A stretch of 64,000 bases of DNA from CALOAD01 sp942491415 (GCA_942491415.1 CALOAD010000014.1:248001-312000); one strand, 5' to 3'. Shown: positions 54,537 through 62,581, counted from the first letter of the stretch. Notes: generated by a model from the sequence alone, not told the origin. Numbers and translations are program-made.

Positions 54537-55622
54537 TTACCCTTTCAATGCCAGACCAAGACTCGTGGTGTAAACAGAATTTTCTTCGTTTTGATTTTTC
54601 ATTTCTATATTTTCAACTGCTATTTTTAAATTCACAAACGGTTGGCTTAATACTGTATTTATCTTTAATCTATTAGCCAAGAATTTTTCAGTGTTTTTTA
54701 TGTAAACACCTGAACTACTTACAAATACTTTATTAATAGGCATTTGTGTCGAATAAAATTCAACAATTTTATAAATTTCACCACTAATATCATTAAAAGT
54801 GGATCTTGCAGCTGTCCCGGCTTTAACCAACTCTTGATCGCTCTCTACTTCAACACCCGGTACCGCTAAAGATATTTTAGGCAATAAGTTTTGAGCCTCT
54901 TTTCTACTTATATCTAATGAAGATTCAAGACTGTCTATAATACTGTTATTGCCTATCGGAATATTATTTAAAAAAACAGGCATTCCTTTATTAATAACGC
55001 TTATATCAGTATTTTCTTCTCCTATCAAAATCGATATATTAAACTTTTCTGAATCATCTATTTCTTTGTTTTCAGCCAATGTTCTAATTACAGCAAAAGA
55101 TGAAACGTCAATAGCGTTAACCTCAAAGCCCGTATTATTGAAACAGTCTATATATGTTTTAGCAATTATTTTTGATAGCGCAACAAGAACAACTTCCATT
55201 TCTTTCATAATCCCACCGGGATCTTTTTTGTAGCGGGCAATCTCATAATCTATATTTAGATCATCAATAGGAATAGGAATGTGTTTTTTAGCCTCTTGAG
55301 GAATAATCATAGCAAGTTCTTCCTCAGGCATTTCAGGCAATGTAATAGTTTTTATAAAGGATGTATTTGAAGGCAACGAAATTGTTGTATCGCCGGATTC
55401 AAAACCCTCCAATTTTGATAATTCCATAAGTTCTTTTTCTAAAAACTCCGGATTTATCAATGCACCACTTTTTATAGTTTCACCTTCAAAAGCTCTTTGC
55501 ACATAATTATTTACCACTATTTGATTTTTTTCACGCTTAACAGAGATCGCATTGATATGAGAAGGTGTAATAGCAATGCCTATCTTATTATTATTTCTTT
55601 TTCCAAACAAATTCAAAGCCAT
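54537..55622 (-). CDS. pilM: Type IV pilus assembly protein PilM
   Basis: This 361-residue actin-like cytoplasmic ATPase-fold protein has the PilM landmarks: IAITPSHINAISV, TTISLPSNTSFIKTITLPEM, LAMIIPQEAKKHIPIPID and DISRKEAQNLL. It binds the N-terminal peptide of PilN and organises the inner-membrane part of the pilus machine. It is the first gene of the pilMNOPQ operon. No pilin, PilB, PilC or PilT gene is in the window. The ribosome binding site is weak. Confidence 0.93.
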   Translation of the reverse strand: MALNLFGKRNNNKIGIAITPSHINAISVKREKNQIVVNNYVQRAFEGETIKSGALINPEFLEKELMELSKLEGFESGDTTISLPSNTSFIKTITLPEMPEEELAMIIPQEAKKHIPIPIDDLNIDYEIARYKKDPGGIMKEMEVVLVALSKIIAKTYIDCFNNTGFEVNAIDVSSFAVIRTLAENKEIDDSEKFNISILIGEENTDISVINKGMPVFLNNIPIGNNSIIDSLESSLDISRKEAQNLLPKISLAVPGVEVESDQELVKAGTAARSTFNDISGEIYKIVEFYSTQMPINKVFVSSSGVYIKNTEKFLANRLKINTVLSQPFVNLKIAVENIEMKNQNEENSVYTTSLGLALKG

Positions 55623-55973
55623 AGAGGATAAAAACCTTTACCAAAAATGCGTAACTCTAAATTAAATAAAAAGCTCTTAACTTTTAAAAAATATTATTTT
55701 TGTATAATAAACTTTTTTTCATGCAATTTGAAGCTTTTGAAATAAAAAAACGTATTTCTGTTTTTATGAAATACGTCAATGTTTAATATCAATAGTCTTT
55801 TTAAGAAAAATATTATTATTTACATTTTTTAATTTTTTAAAAGTTTATTTCTGATTTTAAGAAAAAATAGAAAATTTCAAAAAAAATTCATACCAAAAAA
55901 CGCTTAATTTCATAAAACTAAATCTAAAAAAATCAACGTTTAAACTTTATTTTTTAAAAACTTTTAAATTTTA
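55623..55973. other. AT-rich intergenic region upstream of pilM
   Basis: About 350 bases with long A/T runs hold a terminator-like hairpin at 55744-55776 and presumably the pilM promoter, which I could not place convincingly. No ORF with a ribosome binding site is seen. Confidence 0.4.
55744..55776 (-). terminator. Rho-independent terminator upstream of pilM
   Basis: On the minus strand a 9-bp stem (ACGTATTTC/GAAATACGT) with a 9-base loop is followed by TTTTTTTATT. It probably ends the transcript of the 65-residue gene 200 bases upstream, isolating the pil operon. Confidence 0.6.
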
Positions 55974-56171
55974 CTATTGCGCAACGATTTTTAAATGTCT
56001 TTTGAATTCTTTATAAAAGCCACAATCATTTATAGTCAAACTTCCTTCAAAGCTGACAGCGCCAAGAGCTAGAGCATGCAAAAGCGGACAAGCAACTCCT
56101 TTTTTAAAATTATCGCATGTCATACATTGATCTTCAGTTTCTACGTTAACTCTGCCGTCTTTATAATACAT
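55974..56171 (-). CDS. Small cysteine-containing hypothetical protein
   Basis: This 65-residue protein has cysteines at 16, 19, 28 and 50 (QCMTCDNF, ACPLLHAL, NDCGFY). The CxxC-x8-C-x21-C layout could bind zinc or an iron-sulfur cluster. It is soluble. A TATAAT promoter lies upstream, but the ribosome binding site is poor. No family is recognised. Confidence 0.65.
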   Translation of the reverse strand: MYYKDGRVNVETEDQCMTCDNFKKGVACPLLHALALGAVSFEGSLTINDCGFYKEFKRHLKIVAQ

Positions 56172-56203
56172 TTTAAATACTAACTTAATTGTTGAACAAC
56201 ATT

Positions 56204-56231
56204 ATTATACTATGCTCAAAGTTGGAATAAA
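56204..56231 (-). promoter_or_regulatory. Candidate promoter of the 65-residue gene
   Basis: On the minus strand TTTATT, a 16-base spacer and a perfect TATAAT (56204-56209), 33 bases before the ATG. The -35 is weak. Confidence 0.35.
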
Positions 56232-56336
56232 AATTTTAAAAATTAAAAACTATAAAAAATCAAACTAATGAACAGCTCACATCAATAAAAAATCTACTGT
56301 AAAAATTCTTAAAATAATAAATTTTCTATTACGTTA

Positions 56337-56513
56337 TTATTTAGATCCTCTCATAAGATCTGATATTTTTATATCTTTATTATTTTTTTTAACTTTAACA
56401 CTTTTTTTCACAGGATCTTTAGCAGCTTTCAACTGTGTCAAACCAACTATAGAACTGCTTTTGCTATCTAGCATAAACAAATCTTTTAAAATTCCTATTA
56501 TATCCTGAAACAT
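56337..56513 (-). CDS. Small basic hypothetical protein (58 residues)
   Basis: An ORF starts at the ATG at 56511-56513 after a strong GAGAGGA ribosome binding site (7 bases) and ends with TAA at 56337-56339. The protein begins MFQDIIGILKDLFML, an amphipathic helix, then becomes lysine-rich (DPVKKSVKVKKNNKD) and ends ISDLMRGSK. The ribosome binding site and codon pattern support a real gene. Function unknown; the layout would suit a membrane-surface or nucleic-acid-binding small protein. Confidence 0.62.
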   Translation of the reverse strand: MFQDIIGILKDLFMLDSKSSSIVGLTQLKAAKDPVKKSVKVKKNNKDIKISDLMRGSK

Positions 56514-56618
56514 AAAAATTTCCTCTCTACCGCAACCATTAAATCTTGCATACTAATTCTCAATAATAATTCTAAATGTTTTTATACTAATATTGTATCC
56601 TTTATTAAACCTATATTA

Positions 56619-57449
56619 ATGGGCTATTTAAAGAATTATTATGTTATACTTATTGGTTATATGGATTGTGATTTACAAAATAAAATTGAAATAAATAGTG
56701 ATTTAATTAACGGCTTATCAAGCACCGAAGCTGATAAGCAAACCTTTGCTGCCGTTGAACTCACCAAGCTTAATTTTAAAAATGAGCAACTTTATGAAAT
56801 CTTATCTTCAGCAGACTACCCGCTAAAACATTTTGGAATTTTAAAACTTAAAAAAATCAAAAACCAAAAACAAGCTGATATTTTATTGTCTTGTTTGACA
56901 AACAACGAGTCAAACGTAAGGGAATCCTGTTCATTTAAAATCAAAAGTTTCATTTCAAACGAACAATATAATTTGTTTTTTCAGGGAGATAACTATATCT
57001 TAGACTTTACAAAAGCTATAACGGATGTAAATCCAAGAGTTTGCAAAAATATAATAGAATGTATTCCTTTTTTAAAATGCAAGAAATTGATGTGCAATAA
57101 CTTGATAAAACTTACTCAGGACTCATTAGAGCAAATTGGCTCATACCGTAGTAATCAAGGACATAAATATAACCGTTTAGTTTTTAAACTTTATTGGGGT
57201 TTAGAAGCTTTAAATTACATTTTTATGGATACAAATCAAACTATTAACGTCAATATAGATAAAATTATCGATATTGTAAAATTTTGTTCAAAAAATCGAG
57301 AATACACAATCAGAGAAAAGGCTGCGGCGTTGACTTTAAAATTAAATCAATTACAATTATTAGAAGATACTAAAAACTCTGCAAAACAACTTTCAGAGAT
57401 TTTTTCAAAAGACGATAATTTTTATGTAAGACTTGCAATAATGTCCTAA
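56619..57449 (+). CDS. Hypothetical protein, HEAT-like helical repeats
   Basis: This protein of up to 276 residues is rich in leucine and paired helices (FAAVELTKLNFKNEQLYEIL, PLKHFGILKLKKIKNQKQA, NNESNVRESCSFKIKS, VNPRVCKNIIECIPFL), a pattern typical of HEAT-like alpha solenoids used for protein binding. The start is uncertain. The ATG at 56619 gives 14 extra hydrophobic residues and has no ribosome binding site. The ATG at 56661 (MDCDLQNK) follows a TATACT box and might be read leaderless. Function unknown. Confidence 0.65.
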   Translation: MGYLKNYYVILIGYMDCDLQNKIEINSDLINGLSSTEADKQTFAAVELTKLNFKNEQLYEILSSADYPLKHFGILKLKKIKNQKQADILLSCLTNNESNVRESCSFKIKSFISNEQYNLFFQGDNYILDFTKAITDVNPRVCKNIIECIPFLKCKKLMCNNLIKLTQDSLEQIGSYRSNQGHKYNRLVFKLYWGLEALNYIFMDTNQTINVNIDKIIDIVKFCSKNREYTIREKAAALTLKLNQLQLLEDTKNSAKQLSEIFSKDDNFYVRLAIMS

Positions 57450-57473
57450 TTTATATTTTAAGAGGTTTCTGTT

Positions 57474-57566
57474 ATGAAAAAACTTTTTGAACGTATCGAA
57501 AATATATTAAAATCACTTTTTGCAAAACCTCAAAGAATTCCTATTCCTCTCAGGATAGACGACTAA
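57474..57566 (+). CDS. Very small hypothetical protein (30 residues)
   Basis: A 30-codon ORF starts at ATG 57474 with AAGAGG 8 bases upstream and ends at TAA 57564-57566, 22 bases before a terminator hairpin. The peptide starts MKKLFERIENILKSLF (amphipathic, basic helix) and ends IPIPLRIDD. It lies 24 bases after the HEAT-like gene and is likely co-transcribed. The ribosome binding site plus terminator are the support; it resembles no known leader. Confidence 0.5.
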   Translation: MKKLFERIENILKSLFAKPQRIPIPLRIDD

Positions 57567-57587
57567 GCAAAAAGATAATCTCAAGAT

Positions 57588-57620
57588 AAAGCATTGGTTA
57601 AATACACCAATGCTTTATTG
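57588..57620 (+). terminator. Hairpin terminator
   Basis: An 11-bp perfect stem (AAAGCATTGGT/ACCAATGCTTT) with a 7-base loop, followed by ATTG; the T tail is partly in the stem. Confidence 0.6.
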
Positions 57621-57706
57621 TAGGTTACTATAATTTCTATTTACAACTCAAACTTTATCAAATATAATACCTAAAGTTAAAAATAACCTTAAAAACAGAG
57701 GTTTAA

Positions 57707-58246
57707 ATGCGTTTTTTATTAATTTTTTTCATATTTATTTTAACTACAATACCCACCAATGCTGCAAAATTAAAAGGTAATGTCAGCGAAAATTGGACAG
57801 TGGAAAAAGCTCGAAAAGAAGCTTTTCAACATGCTATACCACAAATTAATATGAAAACTTTCCCTGCAAAAGACCCTCATTTAATACTAAATATGCTGGG
57901 TGTTTTATTCAAAAAACAAATCTATGCAAATAGAGTAATAACAACTTTTAATGAAGGCTATTACAGCACTAAAGAACTCAAAGGTGTTGATTCTGACAAA
58001 ACTTTTTATTATGACCCAAAAGGTAATTTAATTGCAATCGATTTTGACTTTATAAAAAACAACACTCCACAATACCCTAAAAACACTTATAAGCATCTTT
58101 TTCCCGATGGAAAATTAATAGGTATGTCTATTAAAGTAAAACCAAACCATTCTTATACTTTCAATAATTCAGGCAAACTTCTTTTTCACTGGATTGGCAA
58201 TAAAGGCTATAACGAAAAAAATGAACTCGTTCAAACTCGAAAATAA
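57707..58246 (+). CDS. Exported hypothetical protein
   Basis: This 179-residue protein has a signal peptide (about 1-19, MRFLLIFFIFILTTIPTNA, cleavage after NA). The mature part has beta-rich stretches resembling MORN-like turns (YYDPKGNLIAIDFDF, LFPDGKLIGMSIKV, TFNNSGKLLFHWIGN). It is probably periplasmic or surface located. AACAGAGG precedes the ATG. No family can be named with confidence. Confidence 0.72.
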   Translation: MRFLLIFFIFILTTIPTNAAKLKGNVSENWTVEKARKEAFQHAIPQINMKTFPAKDPHLILNMLGVLFKKQIYANRVITTFNEGYYSTKELKGVDSDKTFYYDPKGNLIAIDFDFIKNNTPQYPKNTYKHLFPDGKLIGMSIKVKPNHSYTFNNSGKLLFHWIGNKGYNEKNELVQTRK

Positions 58247-58337
58247 AAAGATCGGCATAACTGCATTTGTAACGCAATATTAAAGACCAATCCCCAATGT
58301 TTAAGTTTTTTTAACAAGATTTTTCAATCTCCAATAA

Positions 58338-58368
58338 TCAACATACAATTACTATTGCGATATGTTGA
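58338..58368. promoter_or_regulatory. Operator-like inverted repeat
   Basis: TCAACATA and TATGTTGA are separated by 15 bases, upstream of the 184-residue gene; the right arm overlaps a TTGACT that could be a -35 box. It may bind a regulator; the evidence is only the symmetry. Confidence 0.3.
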
Positions 58369-58456
58369 CTATGTTGTTTGTTGAGTATTTTTTTGTTTTG
58401 CTGTCAAAAAATGCCTGAAAGATGTTTTAATTTTTATATAAAGGAGATCATTTTTA

Positions 58457-59011
58457 GTGCATAGACAGTTAAAAGAAATTCCTAATAACGCAAAAGTTAT
58501 CAAAGATAGTAGATTTATGAATAAAGTTCCCGGAAAGGATTACACCCCTTTCAATACGTCTTCCCGGGGACAATCATCATCACAATTAACTTCTTTTAAC
58601 AATAACTTGGAACAACAAATAGCCTTCGCTTTTGAGGAAAAAGATATAGTATTGCTGGTACAACTTCTATGCCAACCTCAAAACGACACTATATACATAA
58701 AAAAAACAAGAAACAGCCCTTTGTATGTATTCATCAATCCTAATCATAATAAAATTGATAAAAATATTCAGGAAAAAGCTGAACTTATTCAAACCGCAAT
58801 CTTTTTGCTTTTAGAAGATACCGAACTGCAAAATAAAGATATTGCTCAATCATTTAGAATCTTAACTGAAAGAAGCAATAATTATAGACCATTAAGATCA
58901 CTTATAGACGCCTTTCACAAAAGATTAGGTCTATACGAAAATGTTAAAAAAACAGAAGAAATAATCCAAAAACTAAAAAATGCACGGCAAAATATAAATT
59001 TTGCAAAATAA
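58457..59011 (+). CDS. Hypothetical protein
   Basis: This 184-residue soluble protein starts at GTG (58457) after a textbook AAAGGAGAT ribosome binding site. The N-terminus is basic and flexible (VPGKDYTPFNTSSRGQSSS). The middle has helices with charged faces (QIAFAFEEKDIVLLVQLL) and the C-terminus is helical (VKKTEEIIQKLKNARQN). No family is recognised. A strong terminator follows, so it is a separate unit. Function unknown. Confidence 0.72.
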   Translation: MHRQLKEIPNNAKVIKDSRFMNKVPGKDYTPFNTSSRGQSSSQLTSFNNNLEQQIAFAFEEKDIVLLVQLLCQPQNDTIYIKKTRNSPLYVFINPNHNKIDKNIQEKAELIQTAIFLLLEDTELQNKDIAQSFRILTERSNNYRPLRSLIDAFHKRLGLYENVKKTEEIIQKLKNARQNINFAK

Positions 59012-59045
59012 AAATCCTTATGAGACAAAGGAAATTTGGGACTAT

Positions 59046-59079
59046 ATCTATTACCTTCCGCGGTAATAGATTTTTTTTA
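59046..59079 (+). terminator. Rho-independent terminator
   Basis: A perfect 10-bp stem (ATCTATTACC/GGTAATAGAT) with a 6-base loop, then TTTTTTT, 35 bases after the stop of the 184-residue gene. Confidence 0.88.
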
Positions 59080-59134
59080 TTTAAAAGTATAAAGTAATTC
59101 TATCTTTTCAAAATAAAGAACGGAAAACCAAATA

Positions 59135-60028
59135 ATGCCTGAAAAATCTGTTTATATAATAGCAAATCCCAAATTCAATAAACGATATAAAAATGGAATA
59201 GGAAGACTTTATGAGGTCCTCTCAAAAGTCAAAAAAAATGTCCATATAATTGATCTTGATTTTTTGTCCACAAACATGCCGGAAAAAGGCACTACAAGGC
59301 TTTTAATAGTAGCTGGTGGAGATGGGACATTGCATCGAGTCATCAACACTATTCCTAAACAAATCATGAACCGCTATATTTTTGGTCTTATTCACGGAGG
59401 AACGGCAAATGAATTTGCTAAAGCCCAATCAATCCCAACTTCTTTAGAAGACTCTGCCAAAATCATAGCTAACCCTAAAAACATAAATATGTGTCATTTA
59501 GCTTGCATAAATAACGAAACCCTATTTTTGACCGGGCTTTTATACGGAATTGCCGATTATACGCTAAGGCTCACGCCTCAAAAAACAAAAAACAAGCTGG
59601 GGCATTTTGCCTTTCAATACGGCGCTTTAAGATTTTTATTCAAATTCCTAAAAGACAAAAAAAATTACTATAAAAATTTTGAAATCAACGAAGAAAACCA
59701 CAACACCAATTACCTTCTAATAAACAACGCCAGCCTAAACAGCAAGGATATAAACACCGAAGAACTTTCAAATGAAGATCTTTCAATGCTTTCTATGGTA
59801 TTTTTAAAATCGGGCTTAAAATTTAAGCATTTTTTGAATTTACTCTTTAAAAACATAGTTCATTGCAAAATCCTCGATGATCCCAATATTGTTTATTCGC
59901 AACATAAAAAAATCAATCTAAAATATGACGATCAATTTAGCTGTTTATTAGATGGGGAAAAGTATTCCTTCGACAACTCTTTAGAAATAAAACTTCACGA
60001 TACACCAATTTCTGTAATCACAAAGTAA
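59135..60028 (+). CDS. Diacylglycerol/lipid kinase family protein
   Basis: This 297-residue protein has the DagK catalytic signature GGDGTLHRVINT (about 68-79) and GLIHGGTANEFAK, both nucleotide-binding in the DgkB/YegS family. The C-terminal half is a beta-sandwich (FSCLLDGEKYSFDNS near the end). It would phosphorylate a lipid such as diacylglycerol with ATP at the inner-membrane face. The family also includes sphingosine-like kinases, so substrate is open. It stands alone between a terminator and a palindromic element. Confidence 0.87.
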   Translation: MPEKSVYIIANPKFNKRYKNGIGRLYEVLSKVKKNVHIIDLDFLSTNMPEKGTTRLLIVAGGDGTLHRVINTIPKQIMNRYIFGLIHGGTANEFAKAQSIPTSLEDSAKIIANPKNINMCHLACINNETLFLTGLLYGIADYTLRLTPQKTKNKLGHFAFQYGALRFLFKFLKDKKNYYKNFEINEENHNTNYLLINNASLNSKDINTEELSNEDLSMLSMVFLKSGLKFKHFLNLLFKNIVHCKILDDPNIVYSQHKKINLKYDDQFSCLLDGEKYSFDNSLEIKLHDTPISVITK

Positions 60029-60185
60029 CTAACTCGAATTGCTAGACAGTCAAAATACTTAGAAGATAAGCATATTCAAGTTATTAAAATCTTTATGGAT
60101 TTGGAAGGGCGAAGCCCTTTCGTATGCTTTTGGCGGTCTAGGGTAGGGATTTTAATAACTCTTGCTAAACAATTCGAGTTAACTA
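60026..60185. repeat. Nested palindromic element with 6-bp direct repeats (MITE-like)
   Basis: Terminal inverted repeats ACTCGAATTG (60032-60041) and CAATTCGAGT (60170-60179) enclose a second inverted pair, AGTTATTAAAATC (60079-60091) and GATTTTAATAACT (60148-60160), and a central AAGGGC/GCCCTT hairpin at 60105-60119. The whole is flanked by TAACTA at 60026-60031 and 60180-60185. No ORF is inside. It could be a non-autonomous transposable element, or a structured RNA ending the lipid kinase transcript. Confidence 0.6.
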
Positions 60186-60246
60186 GAAGTCATCTCTAAA
60201 AATCTAAAATTTATAATTTGAGTATTTTAAGATTGCTTCTGCCAAA

Positions 60247-60276
60247 AAGCAGAGGTGCAAAAAACCACCCCTGCTC
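60247..60276 (-). terminator. Terminator of the DUF2267 gene
   Basis: On the minus strand AGCAGGGGTG pairs with CACCTCTGCT (one mismatch) around a 7-8-base loop, then TTTTT. It lies just after the stop at 60296. Confidence 0.5.
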
Positions 60277-60295
60277 TTTTATATATTTAAAATGT

Positions 60296-60709
60296 TTATG
60301 CAGCCTTAAAGAATTCTTTAAGTTCATCAGGCAACATCGCTGTGATATCGGAAATTTCTCCCGCTGTGATTTGTTCTTTCAAAACATGAAAAACAGCTAT
60401 TGTAAGATCTTCCGCATGTAAAGGAAGTTGCTCTCGCAATATTTCATTTTCTATAAGACTAAAAAGCTGAGCTTTATGTTTATAATTTAGCCTTTTATTA
60501 GACATACCAAAATAGCTGGTAATCCAAACACCATTCTCCCACATTTTTTTCAAATCTTTAGGCAATTGCGAAGCAGCATCTTGAGCTTCTTTTTCAGTCA
60601 GCCTATGACTCAAAATACTAAACACAATTTGCACGCCTTTTTCAGCTGCATACTTATCATGGATATTCCCAAATTCCATAACTTTCTTTATAAAAAGATC
60701 TTTGTTCAT
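60296..60709 (-). CDS. DUF2267 family protein
   Basis: This 137-residue helical protein contains two similar halves (FIKKVMEFGNIHDKYAAEKGV ... LTEKEAQDAASQLP and LFSLIENEILREQ ... LKEQITAGEISDITAMLPDELKEFF), the DUF2267 pattern. The family's function is unknown. I start at the ATG at 60709 because GGGGGAG sits directly upstream and a promoter precedes it; the longer frame adds 19 residues upstream of the transcription start. Confidence 0.82.
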   Translation of the reverse strand: MNKDLFIKKVMEFGNIHDKYAAEKGVQIVFSILSHRLTEKEAQDAASQLPKDLKKMWENGVWITSYFGMSNKRLNYKHKAQLFSLIENEILREQLPLHAEDLTIAVFHVLKEQITAGEISDITAMLPDELKEFFKAA

Positions 60710-60738
60710 AATACTCCCCCTACTTATTATTTTATTTA

Positions 60739-60766
60739 TATCTAGTATAAAGACCTGAGTAGTCAA
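60739..60766 (-). promoter_or_regulatory. Promoter of the DUF2267 gene
   Basis: On the minus strand TTGACT (60761-60766), a 16-base spacer and TAGATA (60739-60744), 30 bases before the ATG. Confidence 0.45.
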
Positions 60767-60833
60767 CTTTCATTACCAGTAATATTAATTTATAATGATT
60801 TCAATAGTCTTTTTTATTAATAAGGAAAAGTGC

Positions 60834-61178
60834 ATGTATATTTACACAGAACAACGCCCTTGGGGTAGTTTTAGTATTTTAGAAGAATCTAAAGGATATA
60901 AAGTAAAAAAAATTGTCGTACTTCCTAAAGAACGTCTCAGCCTGCAATATCATCATCATCGTGAAGAAAAATGGATCGTGGTAAAGGGCAATCCTGTTTT
61001 ACAAATAGGAGAACTTTCTAGAAAATATCACATAGGCGAAACAGTCGAAGTGAAAAAAGGACAATTACACAGAATTGATAATGATACTGAAGAAAAAGTT
61101 ATAATCATTGAAATACAATTGGGTGATTACCTTGAGGAAGATGATATCGTGAGACTTCAAGATGATTATTCAAGATAA
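60834..61178 (+). CDS. Cupin, mannose-6-phosphate isomerase type II domain
   Basis: This 114-residue single-domain cupin starts YTEQRPWGSFSIL and has SLQYHHHREEKWIVVKG (metal-binding histidines and glutamate), and QLHRIDNDTEEKVIIIEIQLG, the pattern of the C-terminal isomerase domain of bifunctional ManC/AlgA proteins. Alone it could isomerise mannose-6-phosphate and fructose-6-phosphate. I use the ATG at 60834 with AAGGAAAAG before it, as the upstream ATG at 60795 adds a non-conserved hydrophobic stretch. GDP-mannose for the glycosyltransferases would be one use. Confidence 0.85.
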   Translation: MYIYTEQRPWGSFSILEESKGYKVKKIVVLPKERLSLQYHHHREEKWIVVKGNPVLQIGELSRKYHIGETVEVKKGQLHRIDNDTEEKVIIIEIQLGDYLEEDDIVRLQDDYSR

Positions 61179-61194
61179 AAGCTTTAAAGCATTG

Positions 61195-61670
61195 CTGATA
61201 AAAAGTATTATGTAAAAAAGTTTTTTGCGGGATATTCTTTTACCTTCGGTAGGAGGTACTTTTTTCAAAAATATAAAATAGTTATCTAGCTTCTTGTTTT
61301 GTTCATTTTCTTTCTTTTTTTGCGATTAAAAAGAAAGAAAACGAAACCAAAAGAAAGAAAAAAAACGCTTCGCCTTCGGCTCTTAGAAATCAGAAACTAC
61401 GTTTCCGAACCTTCCTTTTTATTTTTAAATTGCCGACTTTAAACCTTTTTGTTTTTTACTTAACGAAGTGATGAAATAAAGACAAGCTGTATTGTTTGAA
61501 CGAAGCTTTGCTGAGTGAGTTATACAGCATTTTTAGATTATTATGCTTTAATCGAACGAAGTTTAGTAAAATAGAAAAGTTTTACGGAGGCATGTTTTTA
61601 TGGAACTTTTTACACAAAAAGTTCCCCCTCGGAGAGAGTAGCTCGCTTTTTACATAATACTTTTTATCAG
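61195..61670. repeat. Repeat element, copy A (476 bp, 24-nt terminal inverted repeats)
   Basis: Identical inverted 24-nt ends (CTGATAAAAAGTATTATG... at 61195-61218; complement at 61647-61670) bound a non-coding element. Inside are a 14-bp A/T hairpin (TTTTCTTTCTTTTT at 61306-61319 against 61328-61341), GCTTCGCCTTCGGC, and a GGAACTTTTT/AAAAAGTTCC hairpin at 61602-61625. From about 61298 to the right end it is highly similar to the reverse complement of copy B at 63457-63987. No transposase is encoded. The rest of 61179-61789 contains no gene I can support. Confidence 0.8.
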
Positions 61671-61738
61671 ACTTATTTATTAATTAACAACCCCAATTGT
61701 AGAGCTTTATAAAAAAAACATTAAGAAATCTGCTTTTT

Positions 61739-61744
61739 TATAAT
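61739..61744 (+). promoter_or_regulatory. Candidate -10 box of the rubrerythrin gene
   Basis: TATAAT at 61739-61744, 45 bases before the GTG start; no convincing -35 is present. Confidence 0.3.
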
Positions 61745-61789
61745 TTTTAATGGAAAATTATTGTGTAGAAAACTTTAAGGAGTAAAAAA

Positions 61790-62344
61790 GTGGAAGTTAA
61801 AGTAAAAAAATTCGTATGTACAGTTTGTGGTTATGTTCATGAAGGAAATGAACCACCTGCAAAATGTCCAACTTGTGGGGTAGGTCCTGATAAATTCAAA
61901 GAACAAGATTCTGATATGAGTTGGGCTGATGAACATAAAATCGGCGTTGCAAAAGGGGTTGATCCTGAAATTGTAGAGGGTCTAAAAGCTAATTTTGTTG
62001 GAGAATGCACAGAAGTAGGAATGTACCTTGCAATGAGTCGTCAAGCTGATAGAGAAGGTTTCCCTGAAGTCGCTGAAGCATACAAAAGAATTGCTTGGGA
62101 AGAAGCTGAACATGCTGCTAAATTTGCAGAACTTTTAGGCGATGTAGTCGAGCCAAATACAAAAGCAAACTTAAAAGCTCGAGTCGAAGCTGAATATGGC
62201 GCATGTCAAGGGAAAAAAGATCTTGCTACAAAAGCAAAACAACTAAATTATGACGCAATCCACGATACCGTTCATGAAATGTGTAAAGACGAAGCTAGAC
62301 ACGGACAAGCTTTTAAAGGTCTTTTAGATAGATATTTTGGATAA
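61790..62344 (+). CDS. Reverse rubrerythrin (rubredoxin N-terminal)
   Basis: This 184-residue protein has an N-terminal rubredoxin-like iron site (CTVCGYVHEG, CPTCGVGPDKF) followed by a four-helix diiron domain (GECTEVGMYLAMSRQAD, EAEHAAKFAELLG, DEARHGQAFKGLLDRYF) with the ExxH pairs. The order is opposite to classical rubrerythrin, hence 'reverse'. It reduces hydrogen peroxide or oxygen in anaerobes. The start is GTG (61790) after AAGGAG. The gene sits between two inverted repeat elements. Confidence 0.93.
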   Translation: MEVKVKKFVCTVCGYVHEGNEPPAKCPTCGVGPDKFKEQDSDMSWADEHKIGVAKGVDPEIVEGLKANFVGECTEVGMYLAMSRQADREGFPEVAEAYKRIAWEEAEHAAKFAELLGDVVEPNTKANLKARVEAEYGACQGKKDLATKAKQLNYDAIHDTVHEMCKDEARHGQAFKGLLDRYFG

Positions 62345-62370
62345 AATAATCGTATATTTAAATACCTTAG

Positions 62371-62406
62371 AAAATCCCTATGAGCAATCATGGGGATTTT
62401 TTCTTT
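62371..62406 (+). terminator. Terminator of the rubrerythrin gene
   Basis: An 11-bp stem (AAAATCCCTAT/ATGGGGATTTT, one G-T pair) with an 8-base loop, then TTCTTTG, 26 bases after the stop. Confidence 0.82.
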
Positions 62407-62550
62407 GTCATTCCGAACTCCTGATTGTAGGCGAAGAATGAGCCATACAAGGCTGGGTGTTCGATGAGTAGATGCAGAATCTTACCGATAACCGCCTAAG
62501 AATATCTCTCCGAGGGGGGAACTTTTGTGCAAAAGTTCCACAAAACTCTA
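62407..62550. repeat. REP-like unit plus partial copy of the A/B element
   Basis: TGTCATTCCGAA (from 62407) and CAGAATCT (near 62475) form a unit of the same type as near 17145. Next to it, 62504-62540 repeats the CTCTCCGAGGGGG-GGAACTTTT-AAAAGTTCC module found near the right end of copy A and the left end of copy B, a fragment or relic. No gene lies in 62345-62680. Confidence 0.6.
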
Positions 62551-62581
62551 AAATAAAAGGCAACCTAGATAGGTTGCCTTT
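62550..62581 (-). terminator. Terminator of the coiled-coil protein gene
   Basis: A perfect 11-bp stem (AAAGGCAACCT/AGGTTGCCTTT) with a 4-base loop; on the minus strand it runs into TATTTTAG. It lies about 100 bases after the stop at 62681. Confidence 0.6.

Noticed and set aside
60218..60421. A 67-codon plus-strand ORF
   Set aside because: It crosses the DUF2267 terminator and runs antisense through that gene without a ribosome binding site.
61602..61640. A 13-codon ORF (MELFTQKVPPRRE) behind GGAGG in copy A of the repeat
   Set aside because: The start is part of the conserved hairpin GGAACTTTTT/AAAAAGTTCC, so conservation is better explained by structure; the reading is noted only as a curiosity.
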